Under the pieces are notes generated by a model. It had not been told where the DNA came from. It ran no database searches and worked only from the letters and a program-made list of their open reading frames with translations. Below, piece by piece: positions 1 to 10,884 of a stretch of DNA of 64,000 nucleotides. The position numbers were made by a program, and so were the translations under genes. Numbering within the stretch: position 1 is the first letter of the stretch; the number at the start of each line of letters is the position of its first letter. The DNA is from Diphasiastrum complanatum (Eukaryota > Streptophyta > Lycopodiopsida > Lycopodiales > Lycopodiaceae): contig CM055095.1 of NCBI GenBank assembly GCA_029204225.1, forward strand, positions 42,065,723 through 42,129,722, written 5' to 3'.

Positions 1-385
1 GTTGCACATAATGAAGCAATTGTTGATTTGCACTTTGCAATTGTTGATTAGCAAACTGTAATTGTTGATAAAGACAAGATATGCTATGCATTCCAATATC
101 ACACAACCTTTGACAATATCCAAGTAATCCGCTATTTCCTTCACATACATATCTGAGAAGATGAGTTACGGACTTATAATATGGACACAAATTGGTAGCT
201 GGATCATTAGGATAAATTGATCCATCCACCCACAAATCTATATTCATATGATTATTCATTCTCAATTCTCTAACTATTGCAGCAGCATTCTCTACAACTT
301 TCGCATTTTTCTTAATAATTGGAGTGCATTCCATCGAAAGAGCAACATGCAAATGGAACATTGCCATTGTTAAAGCTACAATCAT
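1..385 (-). CDS. Unidentified open reading frame, partial at window edge
   Basis: On the minus strand 128 codons run without a stop from an ATG at 385 to the window edge. I do not recognise the product. Its first half is mixed hydrophobic and charged. A cysteine-containing middle follows (LLRYVCEGNSG, CQRLCDIG). The visible end is three 21-bp units at about 5-72, read as the heptads QQLQFAN, QQLQSAN and QQLLHYV, which suggests a short coiled coil. Just upstream, a possible acceptor (TTTACTATAG) lies next to an in-frame stop, so this may be an internal exon rather than a true start. A second fragment in the same orientation (about 480-560, with TEAREVELLKSLYAYSEI) may belong to the same locus but is separated by stops. 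It could be a host gene exon or an unfamiliar element protein. Stop-free length is the only support for coding. Confidence 0.4.
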   Translation of the reverse strand, partial: MIVALTMAMFHLHVALSMECTPIIKKNAKVVENAAAIVRELRMNNHMNIDLWVDGSIYPNDPATNLCPYYKSVTHLLRYVCEGNSGLLGYCQRLCDIGMHSISCLYQQLQFANQQLQSANQQLLHYVQ

Positions 386-653
386 GTAAATGAATCAAAC
401 TATAGTAAATCAATATGAATAGTTCTAGCATTCCTTACTTTTGTAATGTTTATGTCGCATTGAAAAATTGTCTTGCCTTATATTTCACTATAAGCATACA
501 ATGATTTCAAAAGTTCAACCTCTCGTGCTTCAGTTTTTGCATTGAGCACACCAAGATTTCCTTAAAGCTCTAATCCCGAATTTGAAACGAGCATGAAGAG
601 AAGTTATTACATCTCATGCTTAACTAACTGTTGTCTGAAGTTAACCATACTAG
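386..653. other. No clear feature
   Basis: AT-rich sequence between the left-edge reading frame and the Copia remnants. Apart from the short minus-strand open piece near 480-560, I see no gene, repeat or terminal structure here. Confidence 0.4.
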
Positions 654-1365
654 TTAAACATCAGGCAAGGCCGAAAACTTGGAAAACAGCGACCAGAAGT
701 TATCGGTTTTCATTCTCTCTCTACGTAACCTCTCTCTAAAGTGAAATTTCTTAAAGGGCCCATTTTGATCCCATATTTTCCCTAATGTAGGTAAGCTTGT
801 GAGGCAGCCCCTTTGCTTTGAGCATGCAATGGGCCATCTCCATAAGTGTACGATTCTTTTGCTCGACAATACCATTTTGTTGAGATGTATAAGGAGTTGT
901 CATTTGATGTAGACTCTCAAAGAAATGCACCAAACGTACTCTTGATGTATTCCCCTCCTCAATTGGTGCGTAGGGTCTTCAAAGAATGCCCAAACCGATT
1001 TTTCACCATTGCTAGAATCTTTGAAGTGTTGAAAAACTTTCGATTTAGCTTTCATCTCATAGGTATCCATCATGAATAAGCCATCATGCATTGTTCCCGA
1101 AAGAATAATCAAGAGAGATCTTTTAGGATCCTTGACAAGACACTTATCTTCTTTGAACTCAATATCTAGTCCTTGCCTCAACATAGTTGAAACTGAAAGA
1201 AGACTCTTTTTTATTCCCGGAACATAAAGCACATTCTTGATGTACTTTTCTTCACCATTATACAAAATGAAGGCTACAATTCCAATTCCATGAATAGGAT
1301 AAAATGCATTGTCTGCACATTATTGTACCTTGCTTCCATTTTGCACTTTCACTAATTAAGTGAAT
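654..1365 (-). pseudogene. Copia element B: protease end, gag-pre-integrase and integrase remnant
   Basis: Read on the minus strand, the protease tail comes first: VKVQNGSK near 1355, then the conserved NVLYVPGIKKSLLSV. A gag-pre-integrase stretch follows to about 950. The end of the integrase core comes next, with TPYTSQQNGIVEQKNR, in which E is the third catalytic acidic residue. The zinc finger and the first two catalytic aspartates are missing, so a large internal deletion joins the pre-integrase stretch to the core end. Frames change near 920, and recognisable sequence stops near 700. It is probably the distal part of the element whose gag lies at 3270-4099 and LTR at 4753-5188, split by insertion of element A. 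Not functional. Confidence 0.8.
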
Positions 1366-1374
1366 GCTTTTAGT

Positions 1375-1600
1375 TAAGAAAACACAATTTAAACACCCGA
1401 CCGGATCAATCACCACAACACAACGTCAAGTGCAACAGGACAAGACAACATAATTACTCTCTTCCAACTGTATATTCAACTAATGAGTAAGTACAAAGAT
1501 AAGTTGCTTAAAAGCACTCAAAGGGCTCGTATCTAGAACTAAGCACACGTGGTGCCATCGAAATAAGAAAGCACTGTATAAGTCGATCATTGCTATTTTA
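1375..1600 (-). repeat. Putative 3' LTR of Copia element A
   Basis: On the minus strand a purine-rich tract (TTGAGGGAGAGAG, about 1600-1614) lies downstream of the RNase H end, as a polypurine tract should. The roughly 225 bp beyond it, up to where element B sequence resumes near 1365-1375, is the expected place for a short 3' LTR. No partner LTR was found, so the ends are guesses. Confidence 0.3.
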
Positions 1601-1694
1601 ACTCTCTCCCTCAATGATCAACGTCTCTCTTTATTTTAGAGTTTAGGCTATTCATGGAACTTACCTCCATGATAGTATTACAAGTAAAGGCTTT

Positions 1695-2450
1695 TTACAT
1701 AACCACATCTAAGCCAAGTTTGGTTCTAAAAGTCTCAAACTTTTCCTTACTTGAATATTTTGTAAATATATCAGCAACTTGTAATAACGTAGAACAATGT
1801 ACAATACTTATATCTTCAGATTGTAACTTCTCACGCACAAAGTGATATTTCACCTCAATATGTTTTGTCCTTGCGTGAAAGATAGGATTTTTAGCCAATT
1901 GTATTCCACTTTGACTGTCACAGAAAATAACAGTAGGATTTACCTGTTTCGTGTCAATCTTACATAACAACTTACTTAGCCAAACAGCTTCCTGGGTAGT
2001 AGAACTCAACGCTTTATATTCGGCTTCTGTAGAAGAAAGATAAATAGTATCTTGCTTCTTGCTAGACCATGAAAAACAACCGCTACCAAAATTGAAGGCA
2101 TAACCTATTGTTGACTTTCTATCATCTATACTTCCTACCCAATCAGCGTCAACATAACCTTGCAACTTAGGTAAAACACTTTGTCTTTTGTAGATTAGAC
2201 CAAGGTTAGCTGTACCTTTCACATACCGCAAAATCCTTTTTGCAACTTTCCAATGGTCCATAGTGGGTGATGACATGAATTGGCTAATCAAACTTACAAC
2301 ATAGCAGATATCATGACGTGTAGTCGTAAGATATATCAAACTCCCAACTAGATGACGAAATAGAGTAGCGTCAACATGTGCACTATCATCAATACGAGAT
2401 AATTTCTTACTTGCTTTGCAAGGGGTGATGGAAGGTTTGCACTCTGTCAT
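1695..2450 (-). pseudogene. Copia element A: RT C-terminus and RNase H
   Basis: A 251-codon open stretch begins in the RT-RNase H connection (TECKPSITPCKASKKLS, LVGSLIYLTTTRHDICY) and continues through RNase H: GYVDADWVGSIDDRKSTIGY, STEAEYKAL, IFCDSQSGIQLAKNPIFHAR and TKHIEVKYHFVREKL, ending in VADIFTK. Acidic RNase H residues (DAD, EAE, CDS) are present. It lacks gag, protease, integrase and the RT active-site region. Its orientation matches element B, but the order is wrong for one element (RNase H lies 5' of integrase). This fits A being a separate copy inserted in B. The frame is still open, so it is younger than B. Confidence 0.85.
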
Positions 2451-3185
2451 GTGGAAGCCAAACTAGCGTCGCTTTCCGAAATGCTTCTCGTCACCAACTC
2501 CCAGCTACCTGCCCAGCGGAATGGTGAAATCACTTCTAGCGCGCTCCGAACACTTCCTCCGCGACAATCACTCGATTTTGGTGTACCATACTTGCAGGTA
2601 CAGTCAGAGTGCCCTTCGTTTGGAGGCTATTGTCTTTTGTTTGGCCAAAATAGGCTAAAGGAGGTGAAAATAAGGGCAATTTGGGTTTTTGAACCGTTTC
2701 TTCAGTGTGAAGAAACTTCACCCTTCAAAAACTTGGGATCCAACAATTTTTTCAGTTTGAAGATTTTTAATGAAGTTGCAATGCACTTTGCACTTCAGAC
2801 CCCTTCAGGCTTTTTCACATCAATCCAACGGATCCTTTAGATCCAACAACCCACCTGACGTGTAATAACCATCGTCGATCTGTGTGACTCGAGATCGGAC
2901 GGCTTTCCATGCTTTTGCGCATTGATCAAGGGCCTTTGAAGCACCAGGCACTTCGGGCCGCTAACAAACTAGCTGAACTGGGCGCGCGAGGTCTTGTGAC
3001 CTCTCCTCCTCTTCTCTCTCTCTACGATGGATCTTCCTCTCTCTTCACAAGCTATGGCTGCTACCTGTGGATCGATCTGGCTGCTCTCTTTCTCCATGTC
3101 CAGTCGCGGCCTCCTTGTTGTTGGGTCGCACTACTAGGGCGCCCATCCTTAGCAACTTGAAAATCAGCAACTTGCAAAACAGAAC
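2451..3185. other. GC-richer segment of unknown origin
   Basis: This stretch is visibly richer in G+C than its Copia surroundings and has open frames on both strands. A plus-strand frame of 129 codons (2451-2840) is the longest, but it resembles no family I know. It includes CT-rich tracts (2998-3025) like those of plant 5' leader regions. It sits exactly where Copia A is truncated and before element B gag resumes, so it may be captured host DNA or part of another element. Confidence 0.35.
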
Positions 3186-3269
3186 CTGAATTTCTCATAG
3201 ATGTAGAAGTATTAGTAGATGCAATATTAGACACAAAAGCATAGTCTTGGTTGAAGAGATCATCACTAG

Positions 3270-4099
3270 CTTCAAGCTTACAATCCTTGATGAAGTGCCC
3301 ATACTTCTTGCAATAATGGCACTTCCCTTTCTTCTTTGAGTGTTGACATTTTGACCTCCAATGGGCTTCTACTCATCCTTGGAAGGAGGCTTTCCCTTTT
3401 CTTTTGACTTGCCTTTGCCCTTGCCTTTCATGAAGAAAGCTTGATCTTGTTGAGTGTCACCCACAAAGTTTTGCCTCATTTGCTCCTCTTGAAGAGGCAA
3501 CCCAACAAGTTCATCAAAGGAGAGTTGATGTCCCCTAAGAAAGATACTCAAAGATGAAACAAATGGAAGATAAGAGAAAGGTAATGAGTTGAGAGTAATG
3601 GAAACAAATTGAGCATCCTCAATTATCTTATCAATATTGAGAAGCTCCTCACGAAGATCCTTGATCTTTGTCAAGTGATTGGTCACTTGATCTCCTTCTT
3701 GCATATTCAACATAGGAAGTTGATTTCGGGGATACACCCCTCTTGCTGGATTTTTGACCCTATACATCGTATTAAGTGTTTTTCACACACTTTTAGATGT
3801 CTTACAAGATCTAATATGAGGTAAGATAGATTTTTTCACCACAAGAGCAACCATAGAATGTGCTTGGGCATTCTTTCTATGCCACTTCTTTTGTTCTTCC
3901 GAAGATGTAGAAGAAGATGATGATGATGATCCACGAGGTGTAGTAGGTGCCAAAGAAGGAGGCCTTTCCTCATCACCATTGACCAAATCCCATAGCCCTT
4001 TTGCTATGAGAATATCATGTAACTCCACAAGGAGTAGTTTGTGTCATCCAACCGATCTTCACTAAACAAAGAACCAATGGCTTTCGATTCTTTAGCCAT
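3270..4099 (-). pseudogene. Copia element B gag with zinc knuckle
   Basis: On the minus strand the gag begins at ATG 4099 (MAKESKAIGSLFSEDRLDD, then NYSLW). A frameshift near 4020 moves it to the frame carrying LIAKGLWDLVNGDEERPP, and another near 3780 to the frame with the UBN2-type helices (MLNMQEGDQVTNHLTKIKDL, SITLNSLPFSYLPFV). Basic repeats (KGKGKGKSKEKGKPPSK) precede a zinc knuckle at about 3280-3335: CHYCKKYGHFIKDC, a complete CX2CX4HX4C. A polyserine stretch lies near 3915. Gag would form the virus-like particle and bind element RNA. PBS and LTR follow immediately upstream (right side), as expected. Confidence 0.85.
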
Positions 4100-4737
4100 T
4101 ACCTCCAACAGAATTTCAGCTTGTAGTAGATATTAAAGAGAGCCTTTCCAAAGCCAAATCTACTCAAAAATTTGCAGCAAACAATGATGTCTTCCAATCT
4201 GCAACCAAATTGCCCAAAAGATAATGGATAAATGGCAATTTCCTTGAACAAAAAAACCAACTTCTTGAAAATTAGGTTACCTTTGACTGAAGCCTACACC
4301 GAAACCCAATTAAGAAGCCAAATAGTGTGATCAACACACACTTCAATAGGGCCATTGAAAGTGCCCTACTACTTGCTGACCCAAAATAGGGTTTGCTAAA
4401 TTTTGTGAGCCCTCCTCCAAGACTGCAAACCTGAAGAATCAGCAAAGTAAGAAGGCTCCAAAACCCAAATTAGAAGCAGATTTTTGGGCGCCCTCCTCAA
4501 GACAAGACTTGCTGAAAACTGGCTGCAAAAAATCAGATTTGAGAAGCTGATTTTTGGGTGCCAAAAATTGCTCCTCCAAGATCCATGATGGGTGCTCTCC
4601 TTCACCTGAAAAGAGACAAAAAAAGCTAATCCAAACTCCACTTGGAAAAATCACGATGCTGAATTTTCAGATCACACACAAAATAGAGTAGCTCCTCTTT
4701 TGGTAGGGCGGCAACATACAAGCTTGTTGTAGATCTG

Positions 4738-4752
4738 GTTGATCTGATACCA
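4738..4752 (-). other. Primer binding site of Copia element B
   Basis: The minus strand reads TGGTATCAGATCAAC directly beside the LTR end. This matches the plant initiator tRNA-Met priming consensus (TGGTATCAGAGC) except near its end. It fixes the orientation of element B and its LTR boundary. Confidence 0.75.
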
Positions 4753-5188
4753 TGAAGCAAAACAAGAGCCAAGGCACCAAGATCTAACTATCAAACAATC
4801 TCCACAAGACGAATGAGGGAAGATGATAGGCGCCCTCAAGGAGAGAGAGAAAGCAGTAATGCAAGCAGAAAAATGGAGAGCAAAATGGAGAGCAATGCTT
4901 AGCAAAATGTTAAAAATGGTATACACAATGAGCATACAAGTACTTTACCTGGATGTGGCCAAGTGCCAACAAACCCTAAGCTTAACCACTTACTAAATGT
5001 AGGGCACCCCCAAAATGGTATACACAATGAGCATACAAGTACTTTACCTGGATGTGGCCAAGTGCCAACAAACCCTAAGCTTAACCACTTACTAAATGTA
5101 GGGCACCCCCAAAAGTCAAGATAAGGGCCCTAAACAAAATTAGACCCCTAAGGACCCACGAGTCACTACATGAAAGACAAACTTAACA
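4753..5188 (-). repeat. 5' LTR of Copia element B
   Basis: About 436 bp lie between the PBS and a minus-strand TG start (TGTTAAGTTTG). The PBS-side end is CTTCA, so the repeat has TG...CA ends. A 98-bp direct duplication is nested inside it. No second LTR is in the window (the 3' LTR would lie left of base 1). The outer boundary is inferred from the TG dinucleotide only. Confidence 0.5.
4914..5111. repeat. 98-bp perfect tandem duplication
   Basis: The unit starting AAAATGGTATACACAATGAG at 4914 recurs at 5012. The two copies look identical over about 98 bp, ending in GTAGGGCACCCCCAAAA. Complete identity implies a recent duplication inside an otherwise decayed LTR. Confidence 0.9.
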
Positions 5189-7090
5189 TGGCCTAAATAA
5201 CTAAATACCCATGGTTACACAAATCTCGACCTTTTGGGTCAAAGTAACCTATGCATTAACTTTAGCATAGTCATTTATTTCTAATAATTACTCCATTTTT
5301 CAAGCAACGGTACTTCTCATTCTTCGAGCCTAGTTGTTTCGCTAGGCAGTTCTGAAGATGGCGTGTCTGCTTTGCGACTTAGCCAGAACAGCGCATTCAT
5401 TGCAAAGACAATTTGTCACAACTATGGCAAATGTTTGCAATTCACTAGGTAAGTTGAAAAATAGGGCGTTGTGAAAAGTGAAAGATCATACACACCCAAT
5501 CACAATTGTCCTTGATTACTATTTACTCTATCATAATGGATAGTATGATTCCATATACTGAAAAAAGATTATTGGACTATGGCAATTCAATGAAAACAAC
5601 ATTTTATTAGATATGAAAACAAGGATATTAACGTCCTGATATAAGTAAAGTTTATTACCTCATGCAGAGTCCAAGGTAGCGGAGTACACCTAGAGTACAC
5701 CTAATCATGAATGTCTGTGTTGATTGGTCCTACCGTGTCATCTTTGCTACTTATTTTGAAGTTTTGGGATGGTCCTTTGCCCTTTCGACTTGCCAAGGAA
5801 TCTGAGAACGAGGCGTTTGTTGACTTTTTTGATGATTTTGACAATGTTGACTTTGGAACTAAGGTAGTTTGTTAACTTCGAATCTTGCTCACAGGATGAG
5901 CATTGGACTTGGCTCGATGTTTCTCAAGAAAGGACCCTTCATCATGAACCGGACTAGTGACTTAGAGCCGCCAAAGAGCCTTAGCTTTGAAAGAGTGATT
6001 TGTGTCTTGGTGGTAGAGAATAAACTCACTTCATCTTCAAATACATTGAGGTATGAAGTATGATTAAGGGCATACTTAGAGAACGCACAATATTTTGATT
6101 AGAAAGTTCTTTCAACTACTAAGATTTCAGAGAAGTGAGCTTAGCAAACATATAGACCTTGTCTCTGGAGCAACTTGTAGCGATGCTTCTCTTCCATTGA
6201 TAACGGAAATAATCATTTCTTCTTAAATGCACCCAAATCAGCTCTCTTTCAGCTACGGACAGACAAAGGTTTGATCATACGAGCAATGAAAAACATGGCT
6301 CCCTATCAACGATAGCTGGCAGCGATAGAGACGATGGCTCATTGGAGCATTCAAACTTTAGAATGTCTCAGATTCAACAAATAGAGGTGGTATTGAGATG
6401 TCTCATAGAGAGAAAAAGATACAGCTGGCTCAATGTTGAATCCGTAAGAAGACGGCCTCATAAATGTGACTATCTGATACAGAAGTGCATTTGTCTGTTG
6501 TAGAAGTGCGACTGAATGCATCATCGGATTGCGAAAGTTTTATGATCCAGACAGTACTAATTTAGTATTCAAAAATGCGAGTGATTCAGAGTCGAATGTG
6601 CAGCTACCTTAGAAACTGCCATGAGGAAGGAACGAGGGCTCTCAAAAAATGCATAAAAGAAATGTGTGAGAGCATATCTGCCCTAGAAACCATCGCCCAC
6701 GTGTGGAAATTTGCCACTTTGAAGAGAGAGAGAGAGAGAGAAGAGGTGTGAAGCTGCCTTTAAGAAGTGTGACCCTTAAGAAATGCAAAGGTGGGAGGCT
6801 CTGGCTGCGTGGAGGTGCTCTAAGGTAGACACCAAAGAATCAACGAGGCTCCGAAAATCTCGAATAGTGCAAAATGTGCGACAATGGCCCTTCAGATCTA
6901 TAGTGCTTTGCTTTCGAAAATAGCGGTTTGCCCTTAGGAAATGCGAAGATGGTGGGTTATAGTCAGCCGCTAAAACTGCCATTGAAACTTGACTCTCACA
7001 CAAAGCCGAATAATGCGAGAATGCCGACTGGGCTTTAGAATATGGCTATAACCTTAAGAACAGTTCATGCCTTCTTAAACCAATGACTTT
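5189..7090. other. Degenerate element-derived sequence without clear coding
   Basis: This lies between the LTR of element B and the gag of element C, so it is probably the decayed body of element C in minus orientation. I found no convincing pol motif. The stretch 6490-7050 carries loosely recurring phrases such as CCTTAAGAAATGCAAAGG and CCCTTAGGAAATGCGAAG, which suggest a worn tandem repeat. A short GA run sits at about 6723-6742. Confidence 0.35.
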
Positions 7091-7490
7091 TAGAACAAAC
7101 ATTGAACCTTACATGAGGAAAGGAACAGATCCTTCATCTTTCTGATAAAGGAAGTGAGGTCTTTCCCATTCCATTGCAGGTTTGTCAACTGATCTTCAAG
7201 AAGCATGATCTGATTGCGTGATTTTGTCTGAAATCTTGTGAGTAAACTATTTCACATCTCTTTTGCTTTAGAGAGTGTAGCCAGGTCAAGAGTCAGGCTA
7301 TCCTCGATGGATGATGACAACACGGCTACTACTTTGTCATTCTTCTCTCTCCATTCGCGTAGCTCCTTTCCCGTAGTTGTAGGCATCTCCTCGATGCCAT
7401 CTACCCAGGGAAATAATCCCTCTGCATTGTGTTCTCACTTGTTAATGGTTTTTTGTCTTGAAAAATTTGCCTCCTGGATTTGATAGCTTT
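7090..7490 (-). pseudogene. Copia element C gag remnant
   Basis: On the minus strand the translation contains KVVAVLSSSIEDSLTLDL, then TLSKAKEM, a stop, then LLTRFQTKSRNQIMLLEDQL and TSFIRKMKDLF. This is the UBN2-type gag pattern (an LxxAKExWxxL helix followed by a long helix and an L..F region). A tryptophan codon has become a stop (M*NSLLT). The start region near 7480 is frameshifted. It lies downstream of the PBS at 7512-7525, in the right position for a 5' gag. Non-functional. Confidence 0.65.
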
Positions 7491-7511
7491 ATGGCTATGT
7501 CAGACTATGAA

Positions 7512-7525
7512 CGGATCTGATACCA
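7512..7525 (-). other. Primer binding site of Copia element C
   Basis: The minus strand reads TGGTATCAGATCCG, an initiator tRNA-Met type PBS, one base from the LTR end (CTTCA). It has the same variant GATC ending as element B, so B and C may belong to one lineage. Confidence 0.75.
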
Positions 7526-7526
7526 T

Positions 7527-8030
7527 TGAAGAAAAAATTAGCAATCAGGCTCTAAGACGAAACGAAACGAAATGAAGCCGTTTGAGCTCTGACCTCGCTA
7601 ATGGGAGGAAGAAACAGCTCGAAACAAAATGAAACAAAAATGAAGCGAAGAGCTCTAATATTGCTGAAGCAAAATAATCGCGAAGTGAAACAAAACGTAA
7701 AGCGAAAACAATCGCGAACGAAATCAATTCAAATGGAGTTTGGATATGATTGCTGGTGACTGCTGTATCATTCCTACAATCATCTAGAATGTAGACAGAC
7801 ACTGCTGACCTACGTTATAGATTAATTTAGCATTCAACAAGATTGAACCAGTGTGCGGAATAGATAAAACAAGTAAATGAGATACATGAATAATAGCAGA
7901 CAATAATTCATTCAAAATCAGACGGAATTTAGAATGATATGCCCATAATAGCCCTAAAACAAGCACCACGAGCGCGGTATGGCCATATTGACAACTACTT
8001 TCTAGCGAATGGTTTTGTGAGAACAAAACA
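7527..8030 (-). repeat. 5' LTR of Copia element C
   Basis: About 504 bp with minus-strand ends TGTTTTGTTC...CTTCA. The right edge at 8030 abuts, base for base, a plus-strand Copia RT frame (VKYA) that starts at 8031. That sharp break supports the LTR boundary and suggests C inserted into element D. The partner LTR was not found. Confidence 0.55.
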
Positions 8031-8815
8031 AGTTAAATATGCATGAGAAGCATTAGAAAGATTTCATATGTCTAATTACAAGCCTTAACTCTGTCTAGTA
8101 AAGTTAGCAAAAAATTGTCACATCTTGATGGTAATGGTCACGTTCATTGCACTTTCTATCGCCAACTTGTTGGTAGTGTGATTTATCTCACCACTACTAG
8201 ATCAGAAATTTGTCACAATGTGAGTCTTGTGAGTTACTTTATGGCATCACCTATCTTAGAGCATTCGAAAGCAGCTAAATGCATTCTAAGGTACATGAAG
8301 GGCACACTTAATCTTGGTCAAGTTTACTGAAGATGATTTGATGTACCTGTATTGAGAGGTTATGTTGATGCTAATTGGGGTGCCTATATGGATGATAGAA
8401 GATCTACCACTAGATAGGCTTTCAATATTGAAAATGGTTGTTTTTCATGATCAAGTAAAAAGTAGGATACTATATTGCTGTCCACTGAATACAAAACCTC
8501 ATGTTATGTGACACAAAAAGCGGTTTGGCTGCGAGAACTACTCAAAGAAATTGGGGTAAGACAAGCAAAAGGTACTATCATTTCATATGGTAGTCAAAGT
8601 GAAATCCAACTAGCTAAAAGTCCAATTTTTCATGCTAGGACAAAGCATATAGAAGTCAAATATCGTTTTATACACGAAAAGGCTTCATTCAAAAGATATA
8701 GATGCAATTCATTGCTTGACTGCTACACAAGTTGCTAATATTTTTACAAAGCCGCTAAGCAGAGACAACTTTGAAGACTTTAGGCTAAAGCTTGGTGTTG
8801 AAACAAAAACTATTA
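8031..8815 (+). pseudogene. Copia element D: RT end and RNase H remnant
   Basis: The plus-strand frame begins VKYA, stop, EALERFHMSNYKP (RT C-terminal end). It continues to LVGSVIYLTTTRSEICHNV, GYVDANW, LLSTEYKTS, SYGSQSEIQLAKSPIFHA and TKHIEVKYRFIHEKA. Several stops (near 8330, 8415, 8450) and a frameshift near 8690 break it, and ADIFTKPLS-like sequence is found only after shifting frame. The DAD motif reads DAN, and the EAE region reads EYK after a small deletion. It is clearly inactive. The 5' part of the element is cut off by LTR C. Confidence 0.85.
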
Positions 8816-9225
8816 AGTTATAAGACATGTGTTGTGTCTTGCTTGTATTTCTCTTATGAGATGTATTTACTCTTTGAGTTAAGAAGGACTATGCTATCAT
8901 GAAGGCATGTTCCAAATCCAAATAAAAATAAGATAGCAAGAAAACATGAGAGATGGTGCAAAAAAGAAGAGCAAGGACATCTAAATACAACTTGGTAGAA
9001 CTTCCACCTTCTTAACTGAATATAAAAAATGAACCACAAAACACTTTTATTCACTAATTTAAGTATTAGGCCCTGTGACATTGAATTTTCACAATTGGCC
9101 TAAAGTCCTTTTATTAGCATCCAATAAATCAAATTATCATGTGAATCTCATCGAGTTGGACTTACATACATAGGGTGCCAAGATACTACCTCTTCCCAAA
9201 AAAGCTTCGATAAACGAGGCATGGG
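8816..9225. other. No clear feature (possible 3' LTR zone of element D)
   Basis: Position alone suggests the 3' LTR of element D could lie here. I could not find a polypurine tract or a matching LTR, and there is no coding signal. Confidence 0.3.
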
Positions 9226-9229
9226 GCCA

Positions 9230-9565
9230 ACATTCACTTAACACTCTCTGTGAGAGTTGTATTTTTTCTCTCAGCTACACCATTGGACTGAGGTGAGTAC
9301 CAATTAGTGAATTGTTGCACATTCCATGTGCCTTGTAGTAGTTCTTGAACTCATTGTGAATTCTCCCCCTTCCATCAGTACATAGAGCCTTGATTTTTCT
9401 GGAGGTCTACGTCTCAGTAGATGCCTTGAATAGCTTGAGGAACTTGAAAGCTTCAAATTTGCACTTCATAAAATAGGTCACAGTCTCTTCTAGAAAAATC
9501 ATTAGTAAAAGTTAGTAGATACTTGGCTCCTCGACTTTCCAAGCACCAAGAGTCGTCATTTTAAA
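9230..9565 (-). pseudogene. Copia integrase fragment
   Basis: On the minus strand, across two frames, I read the integrase core: a degraded LLTFTNDFSRR-like region, FEAFKFLKLFKAST, KIKALCTDGRGR (second catalytic D), then NGVAERKNTTLTESV after a frameshift (third catalytic residue E). Several stops are present. No neighbouring gag or RT of the same orientation joins it clearly, so it is an orphan fragment. Confidence 0.65.
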
Positions 9566-10358
9566 TTTCCTCTAATTTGGCCATAAATGTAGCATCCTCC
9601 TCATAACTATTTCAATTCGGGTTGATTGGGCACTACTCTGGAGTATTAGGTTGTTGTTGTTCATGTTAGTGTTGTACTTGGTGAGCGACAATTCACAAGC
9701 CTCAATTCACTCAGTCACTAATTCTAATTAATCTGTTGATCTTCAACGGACAAGCCTTTCACATATTCAAAAAAGACCTATCTCTCAAAATGATCTTCCC
9801 CATATTAAATCTAAAAGAGCTATATTTAGTCAAAATTTAGAGCCTTCTAAGAACACATAAAAATCAATTGAGTTACAGGAACAACTTAAGATCAAAGCCG
9901 CTATTTGATTCCAGAAATTCCTTCACCTTTTTAACTAGTTCAAACAACAAGAAGTGGTATAGGGTCAATTTACAAGAAGTACTTTATCCCCCCCCCCCCC
10001 CCCCCCTCTTCCACACGAGGAAGCGAATTTCACTGGGTGACCATCTTTTATCGGGTTTATCGCACTTCTCTGGATTCAATTCTCTCATAGAGTGAGCTCA
10101 ACTCTTTTGGTGGCTCCCCAAGGAGGATATCGACAGAGGGCTTCCCAATAATGAATGTCATCTAATGGGCTCAACAATCTTTTTGGAAGAATTTTTGTTT
10201 TTGTTTTTTGTTGGCTATTCGTATAGTCTATGCAAATCATCTATACGACCTTCCATACAGTCAATACAATGTTTGTGTAGTCCAGGATTAAAGGTCTACA
10301 AGTAGAAACTGATTTGGGCTTAAACAGAGTTGTGTAGGCCAAGCGACCTCTGGGAACT
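9566..10358. other. Unassigned sequence with a 19-base C run
   Basis: No supported gene. A homopolymer of 19 C (9988-10006) is the only striking feature. This is the left flank of element F; the sequence on the far side of F (27336 onward) should be its continuation. Confidence 0.4.
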
Positions 10359-10866
10359 TGTCATGTACTTTTAGTACATCAGTCCATTGTAAGCTTTGTA
10401 GGCCCAAAAGGAGCTATTAGCCTTAATAACAAGGCGGTTCCCTCTTTAGGACCTCCAAAGTAATTAATAAGGATAATAGGCCAACAAGGGCCCAATGTAG
10501 TTTAAATAACTCGTAAGAAGGGCTAACTATCCCTCAAGATAGTTATGTTTAGTTAAGTGAGAGCATTGTCTATAACTAGGCAAGAGACATCAATTTGTGA
10601 ATCTTTTGGCTCATTTGCAAGCGAGAGCTTCTTGCTTCCTCCTTGTGAATGTGAGCCATAGGGATCTCCATTGCTAGGTCTCATGTGTCCTATCCACATG
10701 AATCAATGCTCATGTTCATATCTTGCTCTTGTACTCTTTCTTTCATTACTAATGTGATTCTATGGCGATCTCCATGTTTCTAGCTTTCCATGATTGTCTT
10801 GTTCTCTTCTTGCTTTTAGCTTTATTTCATTGTTATTGCTATTAGTTTGGGATTTAGCACATGACA
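10359..10866 (+). repeat. 5' LTR of element F
   Basis: 508 bp with a 7-bp terminal inverted repeat TGTCATG/CATGACA. It is longer than its partner by roughly 130-150 bp, a segment around 10520-10670 that is missing from the right LTR. Confidence 0.92.
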
Positions 10867-10871
10867 TTTCT

Positions 10872-10884
10872 TGGTATCAGAGCA
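10872..10884 (+). other. Primer binding site of element F
   Basis: TGGTATCAGAGCA lies five bases after the LTR end and matches initiator tRNA-Met priming. Confidence 0.85.

Noticed and set aside
9988-10006. C19 run as a regulatory element
   Set aside because: A homopolymer alone supports no function and its length is prone to sequencing error.
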